A stretch of 64,000 bases of DNA from JBGTSJ01 sp041940305 (GTDB taxonomy: Bacteria; Planctomycetota; Planctomycetia; Planctomycetales; Planctomycetaceae): the NCBI GenBank assembly GCA_041940305.1, contig JBGTSJ010000002.1:248001-312000 (forward strand). Direction: 5' to 3'. Positions 1-7,923 of this stretch are shown in pieces (position 1 is the first letter of the stretch; each line of letters starts with the position of its first letter). The notes under the pieces are model-generated. The model worked only from the letters and a program-made list of their open reading frames with translations, was not told the DNA's origin and made no database searches. The position numbers were made by a program, and so were the translations under genes.

Positions 1-100
1 ACCGGGAACATCCGGCGAGGTTCAGCACCACGCTGCCGAACAGAACGAGGACCGCGATGGGCAGAGGGGGCGACAGCCGTATTCGCTGATCCGTGCCCAT
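1..100 (-). CDS. Putative lipoprotein, N-terminal fragment cut by the window edge
   Basis: Read on the minus strand from an ATG at 98-100, the frame stays open to the window edge (33 codons). It begins with a short charged segment containing two Arg residues, then a hydrophobic stretch of about 15 residues ending in the lipobox LAGC (Cys31), the signal peptidase II site for lipid attachment. The mature part is almost entirely outside the window, so no function can be given. Tiny lipoproteins such as the LptM type also look like this at the N-terminus, but a long lipoprotein is equally possible. It sits 44 bp downstream of purE on the same strand and may be cotranscribed with it. Confidence 0.6.
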   Translation of the reverse strand, partial: MGTDQRIRLSPPLPIAVLVLFGSVVLNLAGCSR

Positions 101-144
101 CCGATTCGATCCGTGGTGCAGCCAACACTCGCCGGGTGCCGACT

Positions 145-639
145 TCAGTCGAGTTTCTCCGCCAGCGCCTTGTCTGTCTGGCTGCGGCGATAGTCCTTGA
201 GCTTTTGCCGCAAGTCCGGCCGGCTGCCCGCCAGGATCGCCACGGCGAGCAATCCGGCATTGATGGCTCCCGCCTTGCCGATCGCCAGAGTGCCGACGGG
301 GATGCCGCGCGGCATCTGGGCCGTCGAGAGGAGCGAGTCGAGGCCGTCCAGCGACCAGCCGACCATCGGGACTCCCAGCACCGGCAGCACCGTATGAGCG
401 GCCATGACCCCCGCTAGGTGCGCGGCGCCTCCGGCGGCGGCGATGATGACTTCAATCCCCCGCTCCTCCGCGGTCGATGCGAATTCACAGGCCGCGGCGG
501 GCGTCCGGTGTGCCGACAGCACGCGGCAATCGCTCTCGATGCCGAACTCGCGCAGCGTGTCGCGCGCGTTCCGCATCGTGTCCCAGTCGGTCTTGCTGCC
601 CATCACAATTCCCACGAGGGGGGCGGTCGAAGCACTCAT
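145..639 (-). CDS. purE: N5-carboxyaminoimidazole ribonucleotide mutase (PurE class I)
   Basis: PurE interconverts N5-CAIR and CAIR in de novo purine synthesis in the cytoplasm. At 164 residues the protein has the usual length of class I PurE. Visible family motifs are GSKTDWDT near the N-terminus, SAHRTP, the glycine-rich loop AAGGAAHLAGV and QMPRGIPVGT. The ATG at 637-639 is preferred: an AGGA lies about 12 nt upstream, whereas the in-frame TTG at 649-651 would abut that AGGA directly. purK, the usual partner making N5-CAIR, is not adjacent. LarB at 36.9 kb belongs to the same structural superfamily but has distinct motifs, so the two are not duplicates. Confidence 0.95.
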   Translation of the reverse strand: MSASTAPLVGIVMGSKTDWDTMRNARDTLREFGIESDCRVLSAHRTPAAACEFASTAEERGIEVIIAAAGGAAHLAGVMAAHTVLPVLGVPMVGWSLDGLDSLLSTAQMPRGIPVGTLAIGKAGAINAGLLAVAILAGSRPDLRQKLKDYRRSQTDKALAEKLD

Positions 640-826
640 TGGCGTGGTCAATCCTGCATGAAGAGGTACGGTGTGACGTCAGTTTAGCGGATCGACCGGC
701 CGTGAAAACCGAACCCGTTCGACACGCCAGGACGCAGTGAAAAACTGCTCACTCCCGCCCTCACTGAATCATCAATGCAATATGGCTATACTCCAAACGT
801 CCCTCGACTGCACGCTGGATGCTGAA

Positions 827-2314
827 ATGAGTGAAGCGTCACAACTCTCCTTCGCCAGCCGTGACCTGTTGAATCGGCGGGGATTCCTGGCACACACGGG
901 AACCGCGCTTAGTGGAATTGCGCTGGCCGGATTGCTGCGCCAGGATGGCCTGCTGGCCGATGCGGATCCGCAGCCGATTCGACCGTTGATCGATCCCACC
1001 CGCCCCTACGCTCCCCGGGACGCTCACTTCGCGGCGAAGGCGAAGCAGGTGCTGGTGATCTTCTGCAGTGGGGCGCTGAGTCACATCGATACGTTCGATT
1101 ACAAGCCGGAACTGATCGCCCGGCACGATCAGCCGCTGCCGGGGAACGCGGACCTCAAGACGTTCCAGGGCGAGAACGGCAATCTCACCAAGCCGCTCTA
1201 TGACTTCCGCCCCCGCGGCGAATGCGGCAAGCTCACCAGCGACTTGCTGCCGCGGCTGGGCGAGCTGGCCGACGATTTCTGCTTCCTGCATTCGCTCACC
1301 ACGAAAACGAACACGCACGGTCCCGGGGAGAACTGCATGTCCACCGGGTTCACCCTCGACGGCTTTCCGTCGATGGGGGCCTGGACGACGTACGCCCTCG
1401 GCAGCGAGAACCAGGATCTCCCGGCGTTTGTCGCCATCCCTGACCCCCGCGGGAACCCGCAGTCCGCCGGCAACAACTGGGGACCGGGTTTTCTGCCGGC
1501 GCTGTTCCAGGGGACACCGTTCAATGCCCAGCAGCCGATCCGCTATCTGGCCCGGCCCGAGGGAGTGAGTGCGGAGGAGGAACGGGCCACGCGCGATTTC
1601 CTGCAGCGGCTCAATGCGCGGCACCTGGAGGAGTTCCCGGGCGACAGCGATCTGGCGGCCCGCATCGCGTCGTACGAACTGGCGGCGCGCATGCAGCTGG
1701 CCGTGCCCGAACTGACCGACCTGTCGTCCGAGCCCGCGCATCTGCTGGCGAGGTACGGGGCAGACTCAACGAATGCCAACAAGGCGGGGTTCGCCCGGAA
1801 CTGCATCCTCGCGCGGCGTTTGATCGAATCGGGCGTCCGCTGCGTGCAGCTGTTTAACGGCGCGTACGCCATGGGCGAGGGCGTCGGCAACTGGGACGGC
1901 CACAAGGCGCTGGGTGAGCAGTACCCGATTCACGCGGAGATCCTGGACCAGCCGGCCGCAGCCCTTATCAGCGACCTCAAGCAGCGCGGACTGCTGGAAC
2001 AGACGCTGGTCGTGTTCTGCACGGAGTTCGGCCGGATGCCGACCTTCCAGAAAGGGGCCTCCGGCCGCGATCACAATCCGCAGGGCTTCACCTGCCTGCT
2101 GGCCGGCGCCGGCGTCCGTGCTCCGTTCTCGTACGGCGCCACGGACGAATTCGGGTGGCAGGCGGCCGAGAACGTGGTGAGCATCCACGACTTCCACGCC
2201 ACGATCCTGCACCTGCTGGGGCTCGATCACGAGCGGCTGTCGTACTATCACAACGGCATCGAGCGGCGCCTCACCGACGTGCACGGCCACGTCATTACGG
2301 ACGTCCTGGCCTGA
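827..2314 (+). CDS. DUF1501 family secreted protein
   Basis: DUF1501 proteins are exported proteins with an alkaline-phosphatase/sulfatase-like fold, very expanded in planctomycetes; substrates are mostly unknown. The N-terminus carries a twin-arginine-type signal: NRRGFL around residues 16-21 followed by a hydrophobic segment. The C-terminal half has the family's typical ELGDDF, FCTEFGRMP and GRDHNPQGF patterns and the ending HLLGLDHERL. The protein is 495 residues from the ATG at 827, which places the twin Arg close to the N-terminus. The frame is open further back to a GTG at 737 with an AGGA nearby, so a longer product cannot be excluded. It is not next to a PSD1 gene, unlike the second DUF1501 gene at 34.6 kb. 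It converges with the CPBP gene with only 3 bp between stops. Confidence 0.9.
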   Translation: MSEASQLSFASRDLLNRRGFLAHTGTALSGIALAGLLRQDGLLADADPQPIRPLIDPTRPYAPRDAHFAAKAKQVLVIFCSGALSHIDTFDYKPELIARHDQPLPGNADLKTFQGENGNLTKPLYDFRPRGECGKLTSDLLPRLGELADDFCFLHSLTTKTNTHGPGENCMSTGFTLDGFPSMGAWTTYALGSENQDLPAFVAIPDPRGNPQSAGNNWGPGFLPALFQGTPFNAQQPIRYLARPEGVSAEEERATRDFLQRLNARHLEEFPGDSDLAARIASYELAARMQLAVPELTDLSSEPAHLLARYGADSTNANKAGFARNCILARRLIESGVRCVQLFNGAYAMGEGVGNWDGHKALGEQYPIHAEILDQPAAALISDLKQRGLLEQTLVVFCTEFGRMPTFQKGASGRDHNPQGFTCLLAGAGVRAPFSYGATDEFGWQAAENVVSIHDFHATILHLLGLDHERLSYYHNGIERRLTDVHGHVITDVLA

Positions 2315-2317
2315 CAA

Positions 2318-3298
2318 TCACATCACCGACCACACGAATGTGGTGGTGAACCCAAGAATGCACGCGCACGCCAGCGCGTGGCCGAACCGCGCGCCGCTGG
2401 CAGCCGGGGAGTGACTGGTTGCCTCAATTTCACCGCCGCGCCACAGCAGCACGCTGATGACTCCCACGTAGAGCGCGGCCGTCAGCAACACGGCTGGGGA
2501 CGCGGGAAACTGTTGCGCTTCGGGCAGCTTAAACAGGACAACCGAGAGCGCGTTGTTCAGAAAGTGCAGCCCGATCGGCGTCCACAGGCTGCCGGTCTTC
2601 AGATAGCAATAGTGCAGGAACAGCGCCAGCGGAAACGTGGCCACGGCATGCGGCGGAAAGCCGTGCACTCCTGCGAACAGCGTGCTTGTCAGCAGCACTC
2701 CCAGCAGCACGCCCCAGCGCCGCACGAGTCCCGGCCCGATCAGCCCTCGAAAGACGATCTCTTCACCAATCGCCGGCCCGAGCGCGAGCGCGACGACCAG
2801 TATGCCCAGCGGCTCCGCCTGCGCCTGCCGCTGCAGTCCTTCGAGCGTGTTGGCCTGGGACAGTGGCGCAAGCTCAGGAATCGTCGCGACCAGCAGTCCC
2901 CACCGCTCCAGAGCCAGGTGATACAGGGCATTCGACAGCACGGCCAGCGGAAGCAGCGCCCCACAGGCGAGCACCATCGCGCGGCCCGGCGGGCGGCGCA
3001 ACGCCAGCCGCTGGCGGTAATCGCGTCCCACGCGCCAGCGCACCAGCGGCGCAATCAGGAACAGCGCCCCGAGGCTCGTCACGCCGGTCAGCAGGAACGA
3101 CGAGTCGAGATTGAGGTCGAGCAGCAGCCGCAGCGCGGCCTCGCCGTCGGCTGGCCAGCCGTCGAACGCAGCCATCAGCAATATTAAGAGGCAGGCACAG
3201 GCAGCGATCGCCTGCGCCAGCATGTAGCCGACGGTCCAGCCACACGCCTCGGGAAGACCCGGTCCATCTGCGCGCGGCTGTTTTCGCTCTGCGCTCAT
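2318..3298 (-). CDS. CPBP family intramembrane glutamic endopeptidase
   Basis: Multi-pass membrane protein of 326 residues. The CPBP (CAAX protease/bacteriocin-processing, Abi) signature is complete: EEIVFRG with the paired glutamates, then FAGVHG, then HFLNN, giving the Glu/His/Asn set of the intramembrane active site. Hydrophobic segments flank these motifs along the protein. Family members cleave prenylated or small membrane-inserted proteins, or act in peptide-toxin self-immunity; the substrate here is unknown. The ATG at 3296-3298 was chosen; a TTG 13 codons upstream would add a non-hydrophobic extension. No clear ribosome site is visible. It is transcribed away from the kinase gene that follows. 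Confidence 0.88.
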   Translation of the reverse strand: MSAERKQPRADGPGLPEACGWTVGYMLAQAIAACACLLILLMAAFDGWPADGEAALRLLLDLNLDSSFLLTGVTSLGALFLIAPLVRWRVGRDYRQRLALRRPPGRAMVLACGALLPLAVLSNALYHLALERWGLLVATIPELAPLSQANTLEGLQRQAQAEPLGILVVALALGPAIGEEIVFRGLIGPGLVRRWGVLLGVLLTSTLFAGVHGFPPHAVATFPLALFLHYCYLKTGSLWTPIGLHFLNNALSVVLFKLPEAQQFPASPAVLLTAALYVGVISVLLWRGGEIEATSHSPAASGARFGHALACACILGFTTTFVWSVM

Positions 3299-3569
3299 GC
3301 AGTCAGCGTCAATTCCGGTTGGAGCGTTCCAGAACAAGTTTGCCAGCCGTCGTCCGCATCATTGCTGCAAACTGATGCGCGCAATCACGGGCAGCGTGCA
3401 CAACTACAGCAGAACGGAGCATCTCCCATTCGATTGAACGCCGATCGGCGCTGTTCCGCAACAGGCGTTCCACCAATTCTGCGATCGCCGTTCGACCGAC
3501 CCCCTTCCGACTCGCTATGTTGAATGCTCGATCCGCCGCCCCGAGTCCGGCCACCTGCCGTCCAGACCC

Positions 3570-5000
3570 ATGCACGTCGAGCATTCCGACATCTTCTGCA
3601 GCGGCTGCAACGAGCGGTTTCGCCAGCAGAGCGACGGCCGCCACTGCCCCCGCTGCGGGGTTTCGGTCCCGGCGGATTCTCCGTCACTCGCCCATCGGCC
3701 GACCCTGCTCTGGAAAACCGGCTCGGGAAACGAGGTTTCCGAATCGGCACTGGCGGTCGAAGACGCGGAGATGCGGTCCCTGGTGGGCCGCGACCTCGGC
3801 ATCTATCGCTGCGAGTCCCTCGTCGGCCGGGGCGGCATGGGCTGGGTCTTTCTGGCCCGGCACAGGCATCTGCACCGTCACTGCGCACTGAAGATCCTCG
3901 CACCGCGGCTGCTGGCCCAGGCGTCCGACTACCTGAACCGATTCCAGAACGAGGGGCGCGCCGCAGCGGCTCTGGTGCACCCCAACATTGTCACCACGCA
4001 TGCGATTGGCTGTGAGGATCCCTATCATTTTCTGGAGATGGAGTTCATCCCCGGTCGCTCGCTGCAGGACCTGATCGACGCGGGGCCGCTCTCGCCGCTG
4101 AAGGCCACCGTCCTCTCCGCCCAGATTGCCGCCGGGATTGCCGTCGCGCACCGGCACGGCATTCTGCATCGGGACGTCAAACCCGATAACGTCCTGCTGA
4201 CGCATATCGGCGTCCCGAAGATCGGCGACTTCGGCCTGGCGAAACGCATCGCCACGCGGCACGCCGCCGACCGCCCCGATGAGCTTGCCGGCACCCCCAA
4301 CTTCATGGCGCCCGAACTCTTCGCCGGGCACACGGCTACACCGGCAGCGGACGTTTATTCACTCGGGGTCTGCTACTTCCTGATGCTGACCGGTCGGCTG
4401 CCCTTCGTCCGTCCGCGGCTCACCGACCTGATGGCGGCCGTCTCGACCGATGAACTCCCGAACGTTCGCGAATTGCGACCCGAGGTCTCGTTGGAAATGG
4501 CCGAGTGCGTGAGCCTGCTGATGTCGCGTGCTCCGGGACAGCGCCCGCGCGACGGCACCGAGGCGATGCAATTGTTGCAGGCGGTCCTCGGCCAGATCCG
4601 CGATCTGGAGACACTCGTCGCGGAGGCGCTTGACGCAGAGGATACGATTGAGCGGGAGCGCACGCGGGCAGGCTATCGACTGTGCGTCAATCTTCCTGAT
4701 GGCCGGCGCCAGGCGGTCTATCTGGAGGAGACCGGCTGTGGTTTCGACTGCGCCGTCAGCATTTACAGCGTCTGCTCGCCGCTGCAGGAGGAGTTTCTGG
4801 AAACGGCCCTGCGACTGAACGCGACCGTCTGTCACGGCGCCCTCGCGATCCGGGACCTGGACGACGGACCACACTTCGTGATGGCGAACACCTACCCGCG
4901 GGCGACGGTCGATCCCGAGGAGATCCGCCGCAGCGTGCTGGAGATCGCGACCCACTCCGACGCCATCGAGCGCCGTCTCACCACCGGCGACGCCTATTGA
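3570..5000 (+). CDS. Cytosolic Ser/Thr protein kinase with zinc-ribbon N-terminus
   Basis: A 476-residue protein without membrane segments. Residues 10-29 form a zinc ribbon (Cys10, Cys13, Cys26, Cys29; CSGC and CPRC). A PknB-type kinase domain spans about 80-335: glycine loop GRGGMG, ATP-binding Lys108 (CALKIL), catalytic HRDVKPDN at 200-207, DFG at 220-222 and APE at 247-249, so it should be active. Residues 360-476 do not belong to the kinase. Their pattern (a predicted beta-rich stretch, then a hydrophobic beta-turn and a C-terminal amphipathic helix) resembles the YbjN/type III secretion chaperone-like fold, which is an inference. It lies 200 bp upstream of three Hsp20 genes on the same strand. 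Its targets are not evident. Confidence 0.9.
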   Translation: MHVEHSDIFCSGCNERFRQQSDGRHCPRCGVSVPADSPSLAHRPTLLWKTGSGNEVSESALAVEDAEMRSLVGRDLGIYRCESLVGRGGMGWVFLARHRHLHRHCALKILAPRLLAQASDYLNRFQNEGRAAAALVHPNIVTTHAIGCEDPYHFLEMEFIPGRSLQDLIDAGPLSPLKATVLSAQIAAGIAVAHRHGILHRDVKPDNVLLTHIGVPKIGDFGLAKRIATRHAADRPDELAGTPNFMAPELFAGHTATPAADVYSLGVCYFLMLTGRLPFVRPRLTDLMAAVSTDELPNVRELRPEVSLEMAECVSLLMSRAPGQRPRDGTEAMQLLQAVLGQIRDLETLVAEALDAEDTIERERTRAGYRLCVNLPDGRRQAVYLEETGCGFDCAVSIYSVCSPLQEEFLETALRLNATVCHGALAIRDLDDGPHFVMANTYPRATVDPEEIRRSVLEIATHSDAIERRLTTGDAY

Positions 5001-5200
5001 TTCGCCGGAGCAATGGCGCCGCAACCCGCCGCTGCTGCCATTCTGGCCGATCGCCGGCGAAGTCGCCGCGAGACTGGAGCCACAAGCTGCTCTCCCACTT
5101 CAACTTACGCTGCACTAAAATCAACACCGACCGGAACAGTCTTTGCCGCGTTGCGGTACTCGCCTTCCGATTCCGCCGGTAGCACCCCTTTCTCATCGCA

Positions 5201-5677
5201 ATGCCTGTCTTTCGCTGGGGAAACGCGTTCGATGCCTTTCGCGACCTGGAACGCGAGATGGATCGCTGGCTGCGCTCCGTCCACACCCTCGAAGGACTCC
5301 GCGTCGGGCGTCCCTATCCCCCGGTCAACATCTACGAGTTGGAGGACGAGTTCCTGCTCACGGCCGAGCTGCCCGGAGCGAAGGTCGATGACCTGGAACT
5401 GAGTGTCTCGGAGGGGGTCGTGACGATCCGTGGGGTGCGGGGCAACGGCGCCCCCATCCCACAGGAGCAGTACCGTCGCAGCGAGCGGCCGCGAGGAGTC
5501 TGGCAACGAACTCTCACTCTGCCGGCTCGCGTCCGGGAGAACGACCTGCATGCCGAGTTGATGCACGGGGTCTTGCGGCTGCACTTGCCGAAGGCTCCAT
5601 CGACGCAGCCGCGCCAAATCCGTGTCGTCGAGTCCCCAGCTCCCCCGCGGACCGAGGAGCCGCACAGCAATGAGTGA
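5201..5677 (+). CDS. Small heat-shock protein (Hsp20/alpha-crystallin), first of three
   Basis: ATP-independent holdase chaperone of 158 residues. The alpha-crystallin domain runs from about residue 45 to 135, starting PPVNIYELED and including the typical LTAELPGAKVDDLEL and, near its end, the GVLRLHLPK motif (the G-x-L signature strand). The N-terminal 40 residues are short and hydrophobic (FRWGNAFDAF), as in oligomerising small heat-shock proteins; the tail PRQIRV resembles the I-x-V anchor. The next Hsp20 gene overlaps its last 8 bases, indicating translational coupling. No CIRCE or ROSE-like element is visible in the 200 bp upstream; a TAAAAT hexamer at 5116-5121 is the only -10-like sequence noticed and has no good -35. 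Confidence 0.93.
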   Translation: MPVFRWGNAFDAFRDLEREMDRWLRSVHTLEGLRVGRPYPPVNIYELEDEFLLTAELPGAKVDDLELSVSEGVVTIRGVRGNGAPIPQEQYRRSERPRGVWQRTLTLPARVRENDLHAELMHGVLRLHLPKAPSTQPRQIRVVESPAPPRTEEPHSNE

Positions 5678-6062
5678 CCAGGAAGCCAATATCACGCCGA
5701 CATCGGTTCCCACGCCTGCGGCCGGCCCGCGCTGGTACTGCACTCCGCCGATCGACATCTACGAGACGGAGACGGGACTTGTGCTGCAGGCCGATCTGCC
5801 GGGCGTCACCGCGGAGCAACTGGAGTTGCAGGTGCAGGACAATCGGCTGACTCTGCTGGGACGCGTGTCGCATCCAGCCCCGGAGAACGCGCAGCTGATC
5901 TACCAGGAGTATCGCGTCGGCGACTATCTGCGGTCGTTCATCCTCAGCGACGACGTCGATCATGAGCGGGTTTCCGCCAAGATGAGCGACGGAGTGCTCG
6001 AAGTCACGTTGCCGAAGGTCGTGAAGCCGGAACCGCGGCGGATCCAGATCCGCGCGGAATAA
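5670..6062 (+). CDS. Small heat-shock protein (Hsp20), second of three
   Basis: A 130-residue Hsp20 with a very short N-terminal arm followed by an alpha-crystallin domain (PPIDIYETE, LQADLPGVTAEQLEL, DGVLEVTLPK) and the C-terminal I-x-I-type end RIQIRAE. The start ATG at 5670 overlaps the stop of the preceding gene (ATGAGTGA) and has GAGGAG at 5654-5659 as ribosome site, 10 nt away. It diverges strongly from its two neighbours, so the three probably form hetero-oligomers or act on different substrates rather than being recent duplicates. Confidence 0.92.
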   Translation: MSDQEANITPTSVPTPAAGPRWYCTPPIDIYETETGLVLQADLPGVTAEQLELQVQDNRLTLLGRVSHPAPENAQLIYQEYRVGDYLRSFILSDDVDHERVSAKMSDGVLEVTLPKVVKPEPRRIQIRAE

Positions 6063-6144
6063 CGCGGGCAAATGGGGTCTGGCATCTGCGGCGCGGCTCG
6101 ATCAGAATAGAGTTCAACGAATCATCGCAATTCAGGAGCCCAGA

Positions 6145-6654
6145 ATGTCCCCCGATCCACGTCACAGCGAAGGCCCTCTCCGTTCGTCCGCCGAGCGCTT
6201 CCGCGAGGAACTCGACCGCTGGATGGAAGCCGCCTGGTCTCAGGGTGAGCGGGCGATGGACGTGATGGGCATTCGAGGTCGCATGTCCGGTCCGGCCGTG
6301 GACATCATCGAGCGTCCCGATGCCGTCATCGTCGTGGCCGAGGTGCCCGGCCTCACCCCCGAGCAACTTGATGTCACGCTCGCCGGCAACCTGCTGTCGA
6401 TCCAGGGGACCTACCCTGCCCCGATCCTGACGGTGGACGAAACACTGCAGCGTCAGGAGCGACCCCAGGGCGCATTCAAGCGGACGATTCCGTTGCCGGC
6501 GTGCGTGGATCCCGAGACGATCCACGCCGAATCGCGGCTGGGCGTATTGCGAGTGACGATCAACAAGGCGGAGCGCGAGAAGGCGCGCCGCGTCCCGATC
6601 CGCTCGCTCGAGCCGATGCCGACATCGCCGCCGACGCAATCGCCGACCGTCTGA
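6145..6654 (+). CDS. Small heat-shock protein (Hsp20), third of three
   Basis: A 169-residue Hsp20. The N-terminal arm of about 50 residues is helical and rich in Arg/Glu/Trp (RFREELDRWMEAAW); the alpha-crystallin domain follows (PAVDIIERPDA, VVAEVPGLTPEQLDV, LGVLRVTINK), and the tail is a Pro/Ser/Thr-rich extension. A good ribosome site, CAGGAG, lies 6-7 nt before the ATG. An 82-bp gap separates it from the second Hsp20 gene, so it may be on the same message. Its stop directly abuts the stop of the ferredoxin gene on the other strand, leaving no room for a terminator. Confidence 0.92.
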   Translation: MSPDPRHSEGPLRSSAERFREELDRWMEAAWSQGERAMDVMGIRGRMSGPAVDIIERPDAVIVVAEVPGLTPEQLDVTLAGNLLSIQGTYPAPILTVDETLQRQERPQGAFKRTIPLPACVDPETIHAESRLGVLRVTINKAEREKARRVPIRSLEPMPTSPPTQSPTV

Positions 6655-6987
6655 TCAACTGGGACCGACTGGCAAATTCGGATCGCCGCTCCCCTCGTCG
6701 GGCGGCAACGGGATTGCCCCGGCCGCCGGCTTGCCGCGACCCGCCCGAATGTAGGCCGCGCGTTGTTGCGCGTACTGCTCCGGTGTGAGCGTGTCCGCGT
6801 CCTGCTGCTCCCCCGCGGCTTCGGCGAAGTACCGTTTCAGGTATGGCACGCACCAGCCACATCCGGTCCCCGCACCACCGCATTCGCTGATCTGGCTGGC
6901 GCGGCGCGGCTGATGCACACGGATGAAGTTGAGGATCTTCCGCTTGCTGATGTGGAAGCAGTAGCAGATTGTGTCATCGAGCTTCAC
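6655..6987 (-). CDS. Bfd-like [2Fe-2S] ferredoxin
   Basis: Small protein (110 residues) whose first 50 residues match the bacterioferritin-associated ferredoxin-type domain: C8-Y-C10 near the N-terminus and C43-G-W-C46 after a glycine run (GGAGTGCGWC). These four cysteines would bind a [2Fe-2S] cluster. Bfd donates electrons to reduce iron stored in bacterioferritin, and the same domain occurs in nitrite reductase and NifU-type proteins. The C-terminal half (EQQDADTLTPEQY onward, Pro-rich at the end) is not part of that fold and is longer than in classical Bfd of about 64 residues. Translation starts at a GTG; no bacterioferritin gene is nearby. Confidence 0.8.
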   Translation of the reverse strand: MKLDDTICYCFHISKRKILNFIRVHQPRRASQISECGGAGTGCGWCVPYLKRYFAEAAGEQQDADTLTPEQYAQQRAAYIRAGRGKPAAGAIPLPPDEGSGDPNLPVGPS

Positions 6988-7110
6988 GGGAAGATCTTAG
7001 CAGACGGAGCGTGCGATTCGACGACAATCGCTTCGACTGTTCCTCGATCTCGGGCTCTGCCTGGGAACGCCCTCTTACGAGGCTCCGCCTTGCCGGTGCA
7101 ATTCGGGGAG

Positions 7111-7869
7111 CTACTCTGCCCAGGACTTTCCGTCCCACGCGATCACCTGCTCCAGAAACGACGTCACTCCGGCGGCGAACGTTGCGAACAGGTGCTCCCC
7201 TTTCTCGGGCGTCGCGTGCTGGGGGTGGCCGATATGCCCCGGTACGGTGCGGTCCTTCGTCGTCCAGCCACGATAGGCGGGTTCGAACTCGAAGCCGAAC
7301 TCGACCGACTTAAGTTTCGCGATGTCGCCGACCAGTTCGGGCCGGATACGCTGAATCATCGACGTCTCCCACTCACAGGCGTGGCCCATCTGCCGCTGCA
7401 CCAGTCCGGGCATCCGCTCCCACGGCTTCTCGCCGAAGTTCCAGTAGGTGCCGAATAGCAGCAGCAGGTCGCCGCGATCGCGGTGCCGCTGGCGGAGTTC
7501 GAACGTCGCCTGCCGGCCGGGAATTTCGTTTCCGCCATGACCGTTGAGGAACACGATCCGCTTGAATCCGTGTGTCAGGAAGTTCTCCGCCAGATTATTG
7601 AGCAGGTCGAGATACAGACGCGGCGCCGCCGAGAGCGTGCCGGGGAAATCCATGTGGTGGTCGGAGTTCCCCAGCCATGTGAGGGGAGCAAACAGCACGC
7701 GGTCGGCCATCTGCTCATGCACCCGTCGCACGACTTCTCCCAGCAGCAGGCTGTCGGTGAAGACCGGCATATGTTCCCCATGCTGCTCCAGGGCCGCGAC
7801 GGGGATGAGGACGGGAGTGTTCTTGTCGAGATCGCGGACGCGCGGCCAGGTCAGGTCGGTGAGGTGCAT
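7111..7869 (-). CDS. Creatininase family amidohydrolase
   Basis: Cytoplasmic metal-dependent amidohydrolase of 252 residues, the usual length. Metal-binding and catalytic patterns of the creatininase/MftE family are present: EQHGEHMP (His/Glu ligands), FTDSLL (Asp), NGHGGNE and ACEWETS (Glu). Family members hydrolyse creatinine, formamidopyrimidines (ArfB) or process mycofactocin peptide; which reaction applies here cannot be read from the sequence. It lies 54 bp downstream of dapB on the same strand, across a G-rich tract (7879-7913). dapB and this gene may share a transcript, but no functional link is evident. Confidence 0.88.
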   Translation of the reverse strand: MHLTDLTWPRVRDLDKNTPVLIPVAALEQHGEHMPVFTDSLLLGEVVRRVHEQMADRVLFAPLTWLGNSDHHMDFPGTLSAAPRLYLDLLNNLAENFLTHGFKRIVFLNGHGGNEIPGRQATFELRQRHRDRGDLLLLFGTYWNFGEKPWERMPGLVQRQMGHACEWETSMIQRIRPELVGDIAKLKSVEFGFEFEPAYRGWTTKDRTVPGHIGHPQHATPEKGEHLFATFAAGVTSFLEQVIAWDGKSWAE

Positions 7870-7878
7870 CGGTGTGGT

Positions 7879-7913
7879 GGGTAGTGGGTGGTGGGTAGGA
7901 CGGGAGCCAGGGG
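7879..7913 (+). promoter_or_regulatory. Putative G-quadruplex tract between creatininase-type gene and dapB
   Basis: Five G-runs: GGG at 7879-7881, 7886-7888, 7893-7895 and 7902-7904, then GGGG at 7910-7913, with spacers of 4, 4, 6 and 5 nt. It lies in the 54-bp spacer between dapB (upstream) and the creatininase-type gene on minus, so the transcript there is C-rich and the G-rich DNA is the template strand. Folding is an inference. Confidence 0.45.
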
Positions 7914-7923
7914 CGCGGTGTCG

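Noticed and set aside
5001..5200. Possible heat-shock control element (CIRCE, sigma-32 or ROSE) before the Hsp20 genes
   Set aside because: No CIRCE inverted repeat, no sigma-32 -35/-10 pair and no stable RNA thermometer stem seen.
7036..7110. GC-rich stretch with CCTCTTACGAGGCTCCGCC resembling a dispersed planctomycete repeat
   Set aside because: Only one copy is in the window and no convincing inverted arms were found, so it is not listed as a repeat.
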